Assembly: GCF_013426205.1 (NCBI RefSeq)
Contig: NC_089428.1
Location: forward strand, 2,728,001 to 2,792,000
Direction of reading: 5' to 3'
Length of the DNA: 64,000 bases
From: Metarhizium brunneum
Taxonomy: Eukaryota > Ascomycota > Sordariomycetes > Hypocreales > Clavicipitaceae
The position numbers and the translations under genes are program-made. The notes beneath the pieces were generated by a model. It was not told the DNA's origin. It worked only from the letters and a program-made list of their open reading frames with translations, and ran no database searches. Shown in pieces: positions 49,310 to 62,500 of this stretch (within the stretch, counting starts at the first letter, position 1; each line of letters begins with the position of its first letter).

Positions 49310-50550
49310 CCTCGTTGTCTTGCCATTGTGCCTGCGACTCAGTATATCGGCAACATGCTACAGGACAACAATCTCACAATCTCCGAATGTCAGATAGCCA
49401 GTTTCGCATGACATGGCGCGGACAAGAGAAATATAGAAGTAGACAATACTTTGTAAAAGGAAATGTTGCTGGGGGAAGATTTTAGATGTAACGAAAGGAC
49501 ATTCAACATGCATCTTTCAATAGTTTGCATAAGATTAAAACTACAGTTCCATGACCATCTGCTTCGCATAGTTGTAAGAATCCATGGCTCGTTCATTCAT
49601 GGTGGCTAATCGACACCTGGTACTAAAATATCAAGCCTGTAGCTAATCAGTCTCTGAATGAAGAACTGCCATTTACAATCTTTGATCCTTGTCTTCCATG
49701 TCTTCCGGAATTTCTTTTCCGATGTCTAGAGACTAGTTTTGGTATGGATGGCCAATTTCATTTAAGGTTCCCTATAGATCCCTGGAGTTACTACGCCTTG
49801 CGCATGGTATCTCCTAAAAGGTCACGCAATACCAGGCGTCGCAGTCCATGCGTGTATTCCTACACCCCTGGTGTGAGAATTGCACGTTGAATAGCGTTCT
49901 CCCATCCGTGTACCGACTATACGGGGAGAACCTGAAGGACGGAGGAGGGGGTAAGCCTTGGCAAGGCAGTTCCAGCCTTTTTTCTCGAGGTGTGAGCTTT
50001 TGACGGTTATTACAAGTCACTAGTGTTTATTTTATTTTATTTTTTAATCACGTAGTATGACTTTGATTATTTGATTGATTTGATACAAAATGAAATACAT
50101 GCTAGGCGCGATGCAAAAATGGACCAAAAACCGGATGATCCACCCATCCTCCGGTCCCCGATAATGCAAATGACTTCAAGTTGACTTGTGCAATGGGCAC
50201 ACATAGCTAAAGAACGTGACGCATGGGGCAAATACTTGCCCCATTTCGCGAACTCCGTACCCGTTCTTACACGCGTTACATTTGGTCGGCCCATTCTATC
50301 CATCCATGGCCCATAGCATAGGCGCTGCGGAACAACTTGGCTTGCATCCTTGATTGTATTGACCTAATCTCCTCCGTCGGCCTTGTAGTACCATGATCAT
50401 CCGAGTGTCTCTTATGTATATGGCCGTCAGGTGCCACCACTCCCCCTGAGCGGAAACCCGGAAGAGATATTAACATAGCTGAGACTTAGAAACTTGGCTC
50501 TGGAATTCGTTGAAACCTTTTGTTAGAATCAACTACACCTTTATTCGAAA
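49310..50550. promoter_or_regulatory. dtxS2 3' region and dtxS1 promoter
   Basis: Spacer of 1.24 kb without a supported gene. It contains a perfect 9-bp inverted repeat (50223-50244) and a T-rich tract (about 50030-50045). The NRPS ATG at 50551 follows an A/T-rich leader. Confidence 0.45.
50223..50244. promoter_or_regulatory. 22-bp perfect inverted repeat upstream of dtxS1
   Basis: ATGGGGCAA and TTGCCCCAT separated by ATAC, about 307 bp before the NRPS start. The 4-base spacing equals that of the two palindromes elsewhere in the cluster, but the arms differ. Confidence 0.4.
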
Positions 50551-53500
50551 ATGCCTTCTAGAATCTTGCCCGGCAAGCATATGCCTGCACAGGGCCACCA
50601 GCGCAGAGAGGCAGACTACTGGCAAACTGCTCTTGCTGACTGCAAATGCACGACATTCCCAGTGATCCCGGAGACAGTCGAGCAATGTTTGCCCGATGCA
50701 CTGGTAGAGCATCGGTTTGCGAAGCTTCATCAAAACGGCGCAGCCACGTCCATGTCCAACGTTGCTCGCGCGGCATGGGCTCTGGTTGTTGCACGCATCA
50801 CGAATTCGGATGACGTCGTCTTCGGCGCCGTCGTCTTTGGAACCACTCGGGACTCAAACATGACGATAGTGCCTGTGCGTGTTGAGACGGCCATGGACCT
50901 CACGATCGCAGCTTATTTGGGCATGATCCAGCAGCAGGAACAGGACATGACTCCGTTTGATCAGACGGGGTTATCACGCATCATGCAGACTTGCCCCGGT
51001 GCTCAGCAGGCCTGCCAGTTCCAGTCGCTGCTGGCGGTTCATTCACATGAGAGCAACGGCGAGCGCCTGGACGACCAGAGATATGCTCTCGTACTGGAGA
51101 TTCGACCGGGACAGGACCAATTCTCCGCGTTGGCAAGGTTCGATTCGCGCGTCATGGACCACAAGACGGTGGAGAGACTGCTGGAACGGTTCGAGCTTGT
51201 CATGACGGAGCTCTGCCGTGGAGGCCCCAAGATGAGGGTTCAAGACATCCACATGGCCGGCAAGCATGATGAAGAAGAAATTTGGAAATGGAATGCGACG
51301 GTCCCGGAAGCAGTTGAACGTTGCCCTCACCATATATTCGAGCAACGATCACGAGCTCATCCCAACAAGCTCGCCGTACATGCCTGGGACGGCGTCTTGA
51401 CCTACGGTGAGCTGGACCGCCTGTCCGGGACCCTGGCCGGACGGCTCATGGATTTGGGCGTTGGCCCCGATGATCTGGTGCCATTATGCTTTGAGAAATC
51501 AATGTATACAGTGGTTGCCATGGTTGCCGTGCTGAAGGCCGGCGCTGGTTTTGTCTTACTAGACCCAGCCCTGCCCGAGCAGCGTCTTCAGATTATTGTC
51601 GACCAAATTCAGGCAAGAATTATGGTGTCATCCGTCTCGACATATGGAATGAGCTCGAGAATGGCGTCCGAGGTAGTCGCCATCAGCTCCGGCTTCTTCT
51701 CAGAGGTTGGGGCTCGGCCTTGTCCACAGTCACACCCTCCCAGCCCATCATCCGTCATGTACGTCGTCTACACCTCGGGCAGCACCGGGACGCCCAAAGG
51801 CGCAGCCATTACCCATCAAAATCACGCCACAGCCCTCTACTACCAGGCAGAGCGGTTGGGCCTGACGGACCAGTCGAGAATCTACGACTTCTCCTCGTAC
51901 AGCTTTGATATATCAATATTCAACGCGTTCTCTGCCCTAACGCTCGGAGGATGCTTGTGTGTCCCCAGCGACTACGAACGGCAAGATAAATTAGCAGAGA
52001 GCATAACATCGTACAAAGCCGACTTTATTTACCTAACACCGACTGTAGCTCGGCAATTATCCCCGCAGAAGACGCCTACTCTCCAGACCATAGCCTTTAT
52101 CGGCGAGGCTCTGCATCCAAAGGACGTCGGCATCTGGTGGGACAATGTGCGAGTCGTCAACGCGTATGGGCCATCCGAGTGCACCACAGCAAGCACCCTA
52201 CGAACCAGTCCCTCGACCCCCGAGGAAGCCTGCAGCATCGGCAAGGGCGCGGGAATGGTAACATGGATCGTGGACCCCAACAATCACAATGTTCTCCTCC
52301 CACCTGGCTCTATTGGCGAGCTGCTCCTCGAAGGACCCCTCATCGGCCGTGGCTATCTTGGTGACGCGAAAAAGAATGCTGCCGCGTTTATCAAGGACCC
52401 TGCGTGGCTGATAAAAGGTGCATCTGGCAGTAAAGGACGTAGCGGACGCCTCTATAAGACTGGTGATCTTGTACAATACCTAGCCGATGGAAGCCTCAAG
52501 TTTATCGGGAGAAATGATAACCAGGTCAAGATCCGTGGGAACCGCGTGGAACTCGGCGAGGTTGAGCACGCGCTCCGGGATTGCGTCGAAACCAGGAGTG
52601 TCGTTGCTGAGATTATTATCCCACGGGGGAGCAAGTCGAGTGCGACGCTTGCAGCATTCCTTCAAGCCGAGGAAGAGGAAGAGGACGACACCGAGTCCGA
52701 GGTGACCACGAGGATGTTGCCGGTGCCGGCGGAGATCAAGGACAAGATGGCTCAGCGTCTTCCCATCTACATGGTACCGACGGTCTTGTTCTCAATGAAA
52801 AGGCTGCCCATGACCGCGTCGGGAAAGATACACCGCAAACAGCTGCGCGACATTGGCGGACGCGTTTCTGCGCGGCAGATTGTCGAGATGCACACCAAGG
52901 GGCGAGCAAAGCGACAACCAGTATCCGAGGTTGAGCAGCAGGTGCACAGGATATGGTCACAGGTTCTTGCGATCGATTTGTCCATGATTGGGCTGGATGA
53001 TAGCTTCTTCGAGCTCGGTGGCGACTCGCTCGGTGCCATGGAAGTCGTGTCAGAGGCTCGCAAGGTAGGTCTTGAGCTGACAGTCGTGGATATTTTCAAG
53101 CACCGTAGCGTCGAGAATGTCGCAGGACAAGCCCGGCGTACGACAAATGGATCTCTCGAAGCTATTTCACCATTCTCCCTCATTGGCAAGGAAACTGATG
53201 TCGCATCGTTGATACAAGACATGGCGACGGACTATGAACTGGACGGGGCATCGATACAAGACGCGTTCCCCTGCACATCCCTTCAAGAAGGCCTTGTATC
53301 GTTGACCTCGAAATCACCGGGAGACTATGTCATGCAGGGGATCCTAGAACTAGCACCCGATATTGACGTTGATGCTTTCCGAAATGCATGGGAGCAGGTC
53401 GCCACCACGGGTCAGATTCTTCGAACAAGAATCCTGCAATCTAGACATCACGGAACTCTGCAGATAGTTGTCGATGAGAGTGTTTCCTGGGTGGAAGCAA

Positions 53501-56500
53501 CAGATCTGGACAGCTACCTCGCCGAAGACAAGAAGAAGCCCATGGAAATTGGCCAGCCTTTGGTGCGATATGCTCTCATCAAGGACGACAACGCTGCCAC
53601 GAGGTGGTTTGTGTGGACCATTCATCACTCGCTTTTTGATGAATGGTCCCTGACTCTCATTATTGACGCCGTGACGCGGGTGTATCAGGGCAAATCGATA
53701 ACCATGCCTCACTTTCAGCCCTTTATAAAGTACGTCGAGAAGCAGAGGGATGAGAAAATGGCCAACTACTGGCGCCAGTCTCTCGACGACTGTGAGTGTC
53801 CTTCCTTCCCGGCGCTTCCTCCGTCCCTGGAGCAGCCGGTGACGGACGGAGTGATGGAGCATGCTCTGCACCACCCCCAGCACGATTCAAGTGTCACGGC
53901 GTCAACAATAATTCGAGCTGCGTGGGCACTCATTACGTCCCGCATGACAAACTCGGACGATGTTGTGTTTGGTGCTACATTGTCCGGAAGAGGCGCCGCG
54001 GTGCCCGGCGTGGAAGCCATCGCCGCCCCAACCATTACCACTGTTCCCGTCCGAATAAGACTATCCAGGGAGCAAAAGGTTGCAGACTATCTCAAGACAG
54101 TGCAAGAACTTGCCACCGACATGATACCATTCGAACAGATGGGACTGCAGCATATTGCCAAACTCAGCCCTGGCGCACGGCAGGCCTGCAACTTCCAGAC
54201 GCTGCTCGTGATTCAACCACACAACAGCAGCAACACACAAGACGTGCTTGGAAAGTGGCACCTCAGTAATCAACAGCAGTCGTTCAACACGTACAGTTTG
54301 ATTCTGGAGATTCAGCTTGGAGAGATCATGACAGCCAGAGCTAGCTATGACTCCAGGGTGATCAAGCCATGGCTGGTCGAGAGACTACTGGAGCGACTCG
54401 ACTTTCTCATGGATCAGCTTGATAACGCAGAGCCTGATCAGGCTGTGGCAGACGTCGACACTGTCTCCGGTAAAGATATCGAGCAGCTATGGAACTGGAA
54501 TCGCACCGTCCCGGCAACATCTGAGCTGTGCATCCACCACGTTTTGGAGACGCAGGCACACTTGCGTCCCGATTCACCAGCCCTGTGTGCTTGGGATGGA
54601 CAAGTAACCTATAGGGAGCTCAATCACCTTGCCGCACAACTAGCAACTCACCTTGTCAAGCGTGGGGTTGGCCCCGAGGTACTTGTTCCGCTGTACTTTG
54701 AAAAGTCAATGTGGACAAATGTCGCGATGCTCGGTGTTCTCAAGGCAGGCGGTGGCTTTGTGCTTCTCGACCCGTCGGTTCCTGAGCAGCGTTTGCAGGA
54801 CATGATACGACAGACCAAGGCCAAGCTGCTGGTGTCATCGAGATCGAATCAGAGTGCCGGCTTGCGCCTGGTACCAGAAGTCGTCACTCTTGGTTCAAAG
54901 TTTTTCGCCGAACTCGCGAGTGAGCCCGACATGAACGGCACCAAGGGTCACGAGGAGACTATCGGCCAGGCTACCCCGTTCTCTACAGCATACGTGCTAT
55001 TTACGTCTGGCAGCACGGGAACTCCAAAGGGCGTGGTCATCACCCACAGCAACGTCACCTCGGCTGTTCCCGAGCACGTCAGATGCATGGGATACACTGC
55101 TGCCTCGAGGATCTATGACTTTGCATCGTACAGCTTTGGTGCTTCACTCAATAATGCCTTTGCGGCCCTCGTGGCTGGGGGTTGTTTGTGCATCCCGAGT
55201 GACGAAGACCGGAGAAGCAACTTGGCGGCAAGCTTGACGGCTCTCAAGGGGACGTCGATCCTTCTCACTCCCTCCGTGGCCGAGTCCTTGTCCCCCGACT
55301 CGGTCCCCGGCTTGAAGACTCTCATCTTCGGGGGTGAAGCGGTGCGACACAAAGACGTGAAACCTTGGTGGGGAAAGGCAAAGGTCCTCACCGCGTACGG
55401 ATCGAGTGAGGTCACAACCGTCGCCACGGTCAATACGCAGGCCGTCAACATGGACGAGGCAGCCGAGATAGGGACAGGGGCTGGCGGCGTAACCTGGGTA
55501 GTTGACCCGGATGACCACCACAAGCTTCTGCCACCGGGGTGCATTGGTGAGCTGCTCCTGGAAGGGCCGCTCGTTGGATCGGGGTATCTCGGAGATGCCA
55601 TCAAGTCCGCAGAGGTCTTCATCAAAACCCCCCCGGCATGGCTGTTAGAGGGAGCCTCTGGCCACCAGGGACGACGTGGCGTGCTCTACAAGACCGGCGA
55701 CTTGGTACAATATAACGAGAACGGAAACCTGTCCTACATCGGGAGAAAGGACGCCCAAGTCCAGATCCGCGGACAGCGCGTCGAGCTGGGCGAGGTCGAG
55801 TTCAGAGTCCAGCAATGTTTTCCCGAGGCAAAGCAAGTCGCGGCCGAAGTCGTCGTTCCTCGCGGAAAGAAGTCGAGTCCCACGTTGGCTGCATTCCTTG
55901 TGCTCGATGACGCCCAGCAGGCCTCGTCCTCGTTTCAGACACTGCCCGTCGACACAGACAGGATGGAGCAGCTGGCCAAGCAGCTGCCGAGCTACATGGT
56001 GCCGGTGCTGTTCCTGGCCATCAAGGAAATGCCCATGACGGCCAGCGGCAAGATGAACAGGAGACGTCTGCGCGAGCTCGGAGGCACCGTCACCGCCCAA
56101 CAGCTGGCAGACCTGGGCACCAGCGGGCAGGCAGCCAAGCGCCAGCCAAGGACGAAGCTCGAGAGGCAGCTCCAGGAACTCTGGGCTCGCGTCCTCAACC
56201 TTGATGCGTCGGCCATCGGACTCGACGACAGCTTCTATCGCCTCGGCGGCGACTCCATCTCGGCCATGCAGGTCTCACACGGCGCGCGCGCGTTCCATGT
56301 GCACATTGGCGTTGTTGATATCCTCCGACAAAGGACCATATCCAACCTGGCCCAGGCCACAGGCACCCAGGGAAGCACCAACGGTGCCCTTATCAACGCA
56401 CATGCGCCCGGCCAACCAGTCGCAAGAGTTGATAGCGGCCCAGCACAGTTGAGCCCGATCCAGAGACTGTACTTTGTTCTGCAGAATGACCCGACAGCTT

Positions 56501-59500
56501 GCTTTGACCAGTTCTTTTACCTCGGTTTGCGCAGGACCACGAGCCACCAACTCGTGTCGGCGGCACTGGAGACCATTGTCCGCAGACACGGCGTCTTGCG
56601 TGCTCGCTTCCGCCAAAATGACTATGGAGGCTGGGAGCAGCGCATCAGCGATGACGTTGATGCATCTGTGCTGTTTCGGGTCGAGTCGGGCGTGTCTGGG
56701 ACGGCCGAAGCCATCGCCAAAAGTCGTGCGGCATTGAGCATCACCGAGGGGCCCATCTTTTCCGCCGTGCTCTTCGACAAGCCGGACCATCAGACTCTCT
56801 TCCTCACAATACACCATCTCGTCATTGATTTGGTGTCCTGGAGGGTGCTGATGCAGGAGCTGGAGGACATTATCACAAACGGACCTCTGACGGCACCGCC
56901 TTCGATGGATTTTCCCACTTGGAGCGCCATGCAAGCGCAGTATGCCAAAGAAAGTCTGCATGCAGATGCCCCCGATCTGCCTGAGAGCCAGGCAAACATG
57001 GCATACTGGGGAATGGAGTCTAATCCCAACCTAAAGGGCGGTGCCATTGTCGAGCACTTCACCATGGACGAGCCGACCAGCTCGCTCATTCTCGGCCGCT
57101 GCAATGACGCCCTAGGGACGCGTCCCCTCGAACTCATGATAGCGGCGCTCGCTTACTCGTTCAGTCGCATCTTCAGTGATTGTCCGCTTCCAGCAGTCTT
57201 CAGCGAGGGTCATGGTCGTGAGGTTTGGGATGACAGCCTCGACATCACCACCACCCTGGGATGGTTTTCCACCATTTTCCCCGTTCGAGTTTCCCCAGGC
57301 GCGAATGGTCTCATCGACTTCATCCGCGAAACAAAGGACTGTATACGAAGCTTGCCGCGCAATGGCTGGTCATATTTTACCTCCCGATTTGCGGATGAAA
57401 GCAACGCCAGCCGATTTGGAACCGACTTTCCCGTCGAGGTCATGTTCAACTATGCGGGCTTTTATCGCAACCTGGAGCGGCAGGACGGCCTTTTCGAGCA
57501 GCTCAGCGTCCCAGAAAACTGCGACCCGCCCTCTTGCCGGGACGTACGAAGGTTCGCCCTATTTGACTTTGACGTACAGGTCGTCAGAGGGTGCATCGTG
57601 GGAGAAGTCGAGTTCCACAAAGACATGCATCACAGGGACGACATTATGAGATGGATTGGCGAGTATCAAAGCACCCTGAGGCAGATGGCAACGGACCTGC
57701 CCAGAATTTCTCCCGGCTGGACTTTGAGCGACTTCCCCAATGTCTTCAAGACTTACGGGGATATCCAAGAGTTCCGCAACCAAACCCTGGTGCAGCTCGG
57801 GGTCGAGCCCCTTGATGTAGAGGATATATTCCCCTGCGCTCCTCTGCAACAAGGCATCTTACTCGCTCAGGCAAAGGAAGAGGCCAACTACCTACGGTGG
57901 TGCGACATCGACATAGACCTCGACGCAAACCAGCAGCTGGACCGGGCGAAGCTCACCGACGCTTGGAAGGCTGTCGTCAAGCGACACGCGATGCTGCGTG
58001 CTGTGCTGGTCGACGACTTTCCGGGAAGCAGCCGGCCCATGCATGTCGTGCTGAAAGACCCTGAAATTGGCATCTCATGGGGGGCCGAGACCCTGTACTT
58101 TCCGGATTTCGACAAGTATGGCCTTCAACATCGGCTGCAGGTGTGCTCGATTGGTGAGAGGCGGGCTCGTCTGCGGCTTCACATGAACCACGCAATCACC
58201 GATGGCTTCTCGCAGAGCCTGTTGTGTAAAGATCTTCAGGCTGCCTATCATGACCAGCTCAAGGCTGCCGGATCGTACAAGGATTTCATCTTACATCTGG
58301 AAAACCAGTCACAGAAGGCCAGGTTGGAGTTTTGGTCCCAGTACTTGGCTGGTGTTGAACCGACCCTTTTCCCAACATCGGACTGTACCATCCCCTCCAC
58401 TGTCGAGCAAGTCGCCGTGCCAAATCTTGACTCTGAAAGCATTCGCGCCTTCTGTGCGAAATGGGACGTAACAGCCGCGACAATTATGAAGCTGGCGTGG
58501 GGTCTCGTGCTCGGCATGTACGCTGCAACTCCAGCACCCTGCTTTGGAAACCTATACTCTGGTCGAGATATACCAGTTGAAGGCATCGACAGCATATTTG
58601 GACCTCTGATCGGAATGATTCCATGCTGCATTCACTTGAACGGGTCCAAGGGGGTTCTTGACACCTTGAAGGAGGTTCAGGCTGACTATCTCAGCACGAT
58701 CCCATATCAGCACTCCCCTCTGGCTGAAGTCCACAGGGCAGCTGGGCTTCTTGGCTCACGTCAGCTGTTCAATACGTTGCTGTCGTACCAGAAGAATACC
58801 GATGAGACATGCAGAAATGAAGGCGGACTGACGGTCCGGGTTGCGGACAGCTGTGACCTGACAGAGGTAAGAAAAATATATATGCTCCTGTGTACAGCGA
58901 CACTAACGCATTAAAGTATGACGTGACAATTGACGTCGTTGATGGCACTGCCGAAATCGAGGTTCTGATCGACTTCAGAACAGGTTGTCTCTCGACCAAC
59001 AACGCAGCTCGACTAGCAGCCTGCTTCGGTGCCGCCGTTTCCGACATCGTAGCCGACCCCTTGAAGCCGACCAGGGACCTCTGCTTGCTAGGAAGACGTG
59101 ATCTGGACATAATATGGGGATGGAACGGCACTGTGCCCGCATCTGATGAGCGATTTGTCCATGATCTAATCCGAGAACGCAGCTTGGCCCAGCCACATGA
59201 ACCAGCCATATGTGCCTGGGACGGCGAGCTTTCGTACAAGGAATTGGACGATCTTTCTACCAGACTGGCCGGCCATCTTCATCAAGTAGGAGTCCAGCCT
59301 GGAGCACTAGTGCCGCTGTGCTTCGAGAAATCTTTGTACACGTCTGTGGCGATGCTCGCCGTGGTCAAGATGGGCGCAGCTTTTGTTCTACTAGATCCCT
59401 CTTTACCAGAGCAACGACTACAGGCCATGACTCAACAGGTTGGAAGTAACCTCATCCTATCCTCAGCCTCCAACCGGCATCTTTGCGCCCGCCTGTGCAA

Positions 59501-62500
59501 GACGGTTGTTCAGGTCAGCGCAGACTTCATTCCCACCACGACCTCTTCAATTCCAAGGCCAAAGACGGAGCCGCATTCGACCGCCATGTTCGCCGTCTTT
59601 ACCTCGGGAAGCACCGGCACTCCAAAAGGCATAGTTCTTACACATACCAACTTTACCACTGCTTTGATGCATCAAGCCGAAGCTCTTGGATTCAAGGAAA
59701 CATCTAGAGTCTTTGATTTTGCGTCGTATGCTTTCGACCTGGCCGTCCACAACGCTTTCGCCACCTATGTCACTGGTGGTTGTCTTTGCATTCCTTCTGA
59801 TGAAGATCGTAGAGGAAACCCTGCCAGCGTCATGAAGGCGATGCGAGCCACGGTCGTGGAGTTGACGCCGTCGGTATCCCGTCTGATTGATCCAGCGACA
59901 CTACCAGATCTGGAAACCATAATTATGGGCGGCGAGGCCCTGTCTGTTGACGATGTCAACAGATGGTGGGGGAAGGCCCGGATCGTGAATATCTATGGAC
60001 CGGCGGAAACACATATCAGCACTGTCAATGCAGATGCACCGAGCCCCGAGGAGGCTACTCTCCTGGGTAAAGGATCAGGCCTTGTGACCTGGATCGTCGA
60101 CCCGGAGAACCGAAATCGCTTGATGCCGCCGGGATGCATCGGCGAACTGGCTCTCGAAGGTCCTCTTGTTGGTCAGGGCTACTTGAACGATGCGCAAAAA
60201 ACGGCTGCGTCGTTTGTCGACGATCCCGCATGGCTGTTGCAAGGTTCCCCAGGCCACTCGGGACGACACGGCAGAGTCTACTTTTCAGGAGATTTGGTGC
60301 GCTATCAAGATCATGGAAGTTTGGCATTTGTCGCCCGTAAGGATGCACAGATCAAAATCCGTGGCCAGCGGGTTGAGCTGGGTGAGGTTGAGCACTGCGT
60401 CCAGCAGTGCCTACCCGAGGCAACACGGGTGGTTGTCGATGTCATCAGGCCACAAGGAACTTCAACCCCCATGCTTGCTGCCTTTTTACAGATGGACAAG
60501 ACCATCGAGGTTGAGTGTCCCGCCGTCGAGGTCGTCCGTATACCTACAGACACGAAGAACATGCTCTCGCAGAGGCTTCCCGGCTACATGGTTCCAGCTG
60601 TGTTTTTTTACATGCGGAGACTGCCACAAACTCCCTCCGGAAAGACAGACCGAATCCAACTTCGTCAGGTTGGCGGGTCATTTTCTATTCAGCAGCTGGC
60701 CACGATACAGACCAACGGGCAAGGCCCAAAGCGGCAGCCTTTATCAGAAGCAGAGCGAAAGATGCAGCATATATGGGCACAGGTGCTGAACATTGACATG
60801 GAATCAATTGGTTTAGATGACAACTTTTTCGAGCTCGGAGGAGATTCGATTAGTGTCATGAAGTTGGTAGCACAAGCTCGAAAAGAAGGCCTTGTTCTCA
60901 CAGTGGCAGCCATCTTCCGCCAGCCTACACTTGCCAATGTGACTCACCAGGCCGTTGCTCAACTGGAAAAAGGACCAGAAGATCTGTCTCCCTTTTCACT
61001 CTTAGGGGAAGGTTTGGACGTGAAGGCGTTTGCCGAAGCCGCCATGAAACAACACCAAATTCCCACGTCCGTCACCATCCTGGATGCCTTTCCATGCACG
61101 CCACTGCAGGAAGGACTCCTGTCGCTCTCGATGAAGCGCTCGGGAAATTATGTCCTGCAGGCTAAACTGGAGTTGTCCTCAAACATCGATATCAGCAGAT
61201 TCCGCAACGCGTGGGAGGAAGTAGTACGATCACTGCCAATCCTGAGGACTCGCATCATTGAGCACGACAACTTGGGCCTCCTTCAGGCTGTTACTGACGA
61301 AAACATCTGTTGGATAGAGACATCCGGTCTCGATGACTACCTCGAAGCTGATCGACAACAAACCATGGGAGTCGGTCAACCGCTTGCCCGTTATGCCCTT
61401 GTCAGGGAGTCGGATGCCCGGTGGTTTGTGTGGACTGTTCATCATGTTCTCTACGACGGTTGGTCTGAACCACTAATTATCAAGACCGTCAACAAGGCAT
61501 ATCAGGGAAGCAGCCTTGATCTGGGTCCCAGCTTCCAGACCTTTATAAAACACATCCAGGACAGCGATACTAGCAAAATGGTTGACTACTGGCGACAGGC
61601 GCTCAACGATTGCGAGGCAGTGCCTTTCCCGCCTCCAAGTTCATCTACAGAAGTGCGAGTTACGGATGCATCTGTTGAGCAGTCATTACCACGCCCAAGG
61701 AATAAGAAATTTACAGCATCAACGGTCATTCGTGCTGCTTGGGCACTTGTTGCCGGCGGAGCTACCGACTCGGGAGATGTGTGCTTTGGCGTCACCGTCT
61801 CTGGAAGAAATGCTCCGGTTCCAGACATCGAGAGGATGGTTGGTCCTACCTTTGCCACCCTTCCTTTGCGGGTCCGCCTCTCGAAAAACCAGGCCATCGC
61901 GGACTATCTTGAAACGATACAGCAGCAGGCAACAGACATGATACCCTTTGAGCAAATGGGCTTACATCGCATCGCGAAAATCTCGCCGGGCAGCCAGCAA
62001 GCCTGCAACTTCCAGACTCTTCTCGTCATTCAGCCTCAGGAGGAGGATGCTGGAGAGAACTTACTTGGCGAATGGCATGATGGTGACCAACACCAGTGGT
62101 TCAATACTCACGGACTCACCATTTTGGTACAGATCAGCGCTAGTGACATTACTGTCAAGGCAAGCTTCAACGCAAAGTTAATTTCGGCATGGGCCGTGCA
62201 ACTGCTACTGCAACAGCTTGCACACGTTATGCAGCAGCTCGACAATGGAGGTGTTAAAGCACTAGCAACCATTGCCATGGCTACTCCCCAGGATCTCGAA
62301 AAAATCTGGGCGTGGAACCGGAATGTCCCGCGTCCAGCTGATCGATGCATTCATGAGTTAATTGCGGACCGAGTCCGTATACATCCCAACGCCCCAGCTG
62401 TGTGCGCCTGGGATGGCGATCTTACATATCAACGACTCGACCAGCTCTCCTCCGACTTGGCCAGCCGTCTAGCTGACCTAGGCGTGGGACCGGCTGTATT

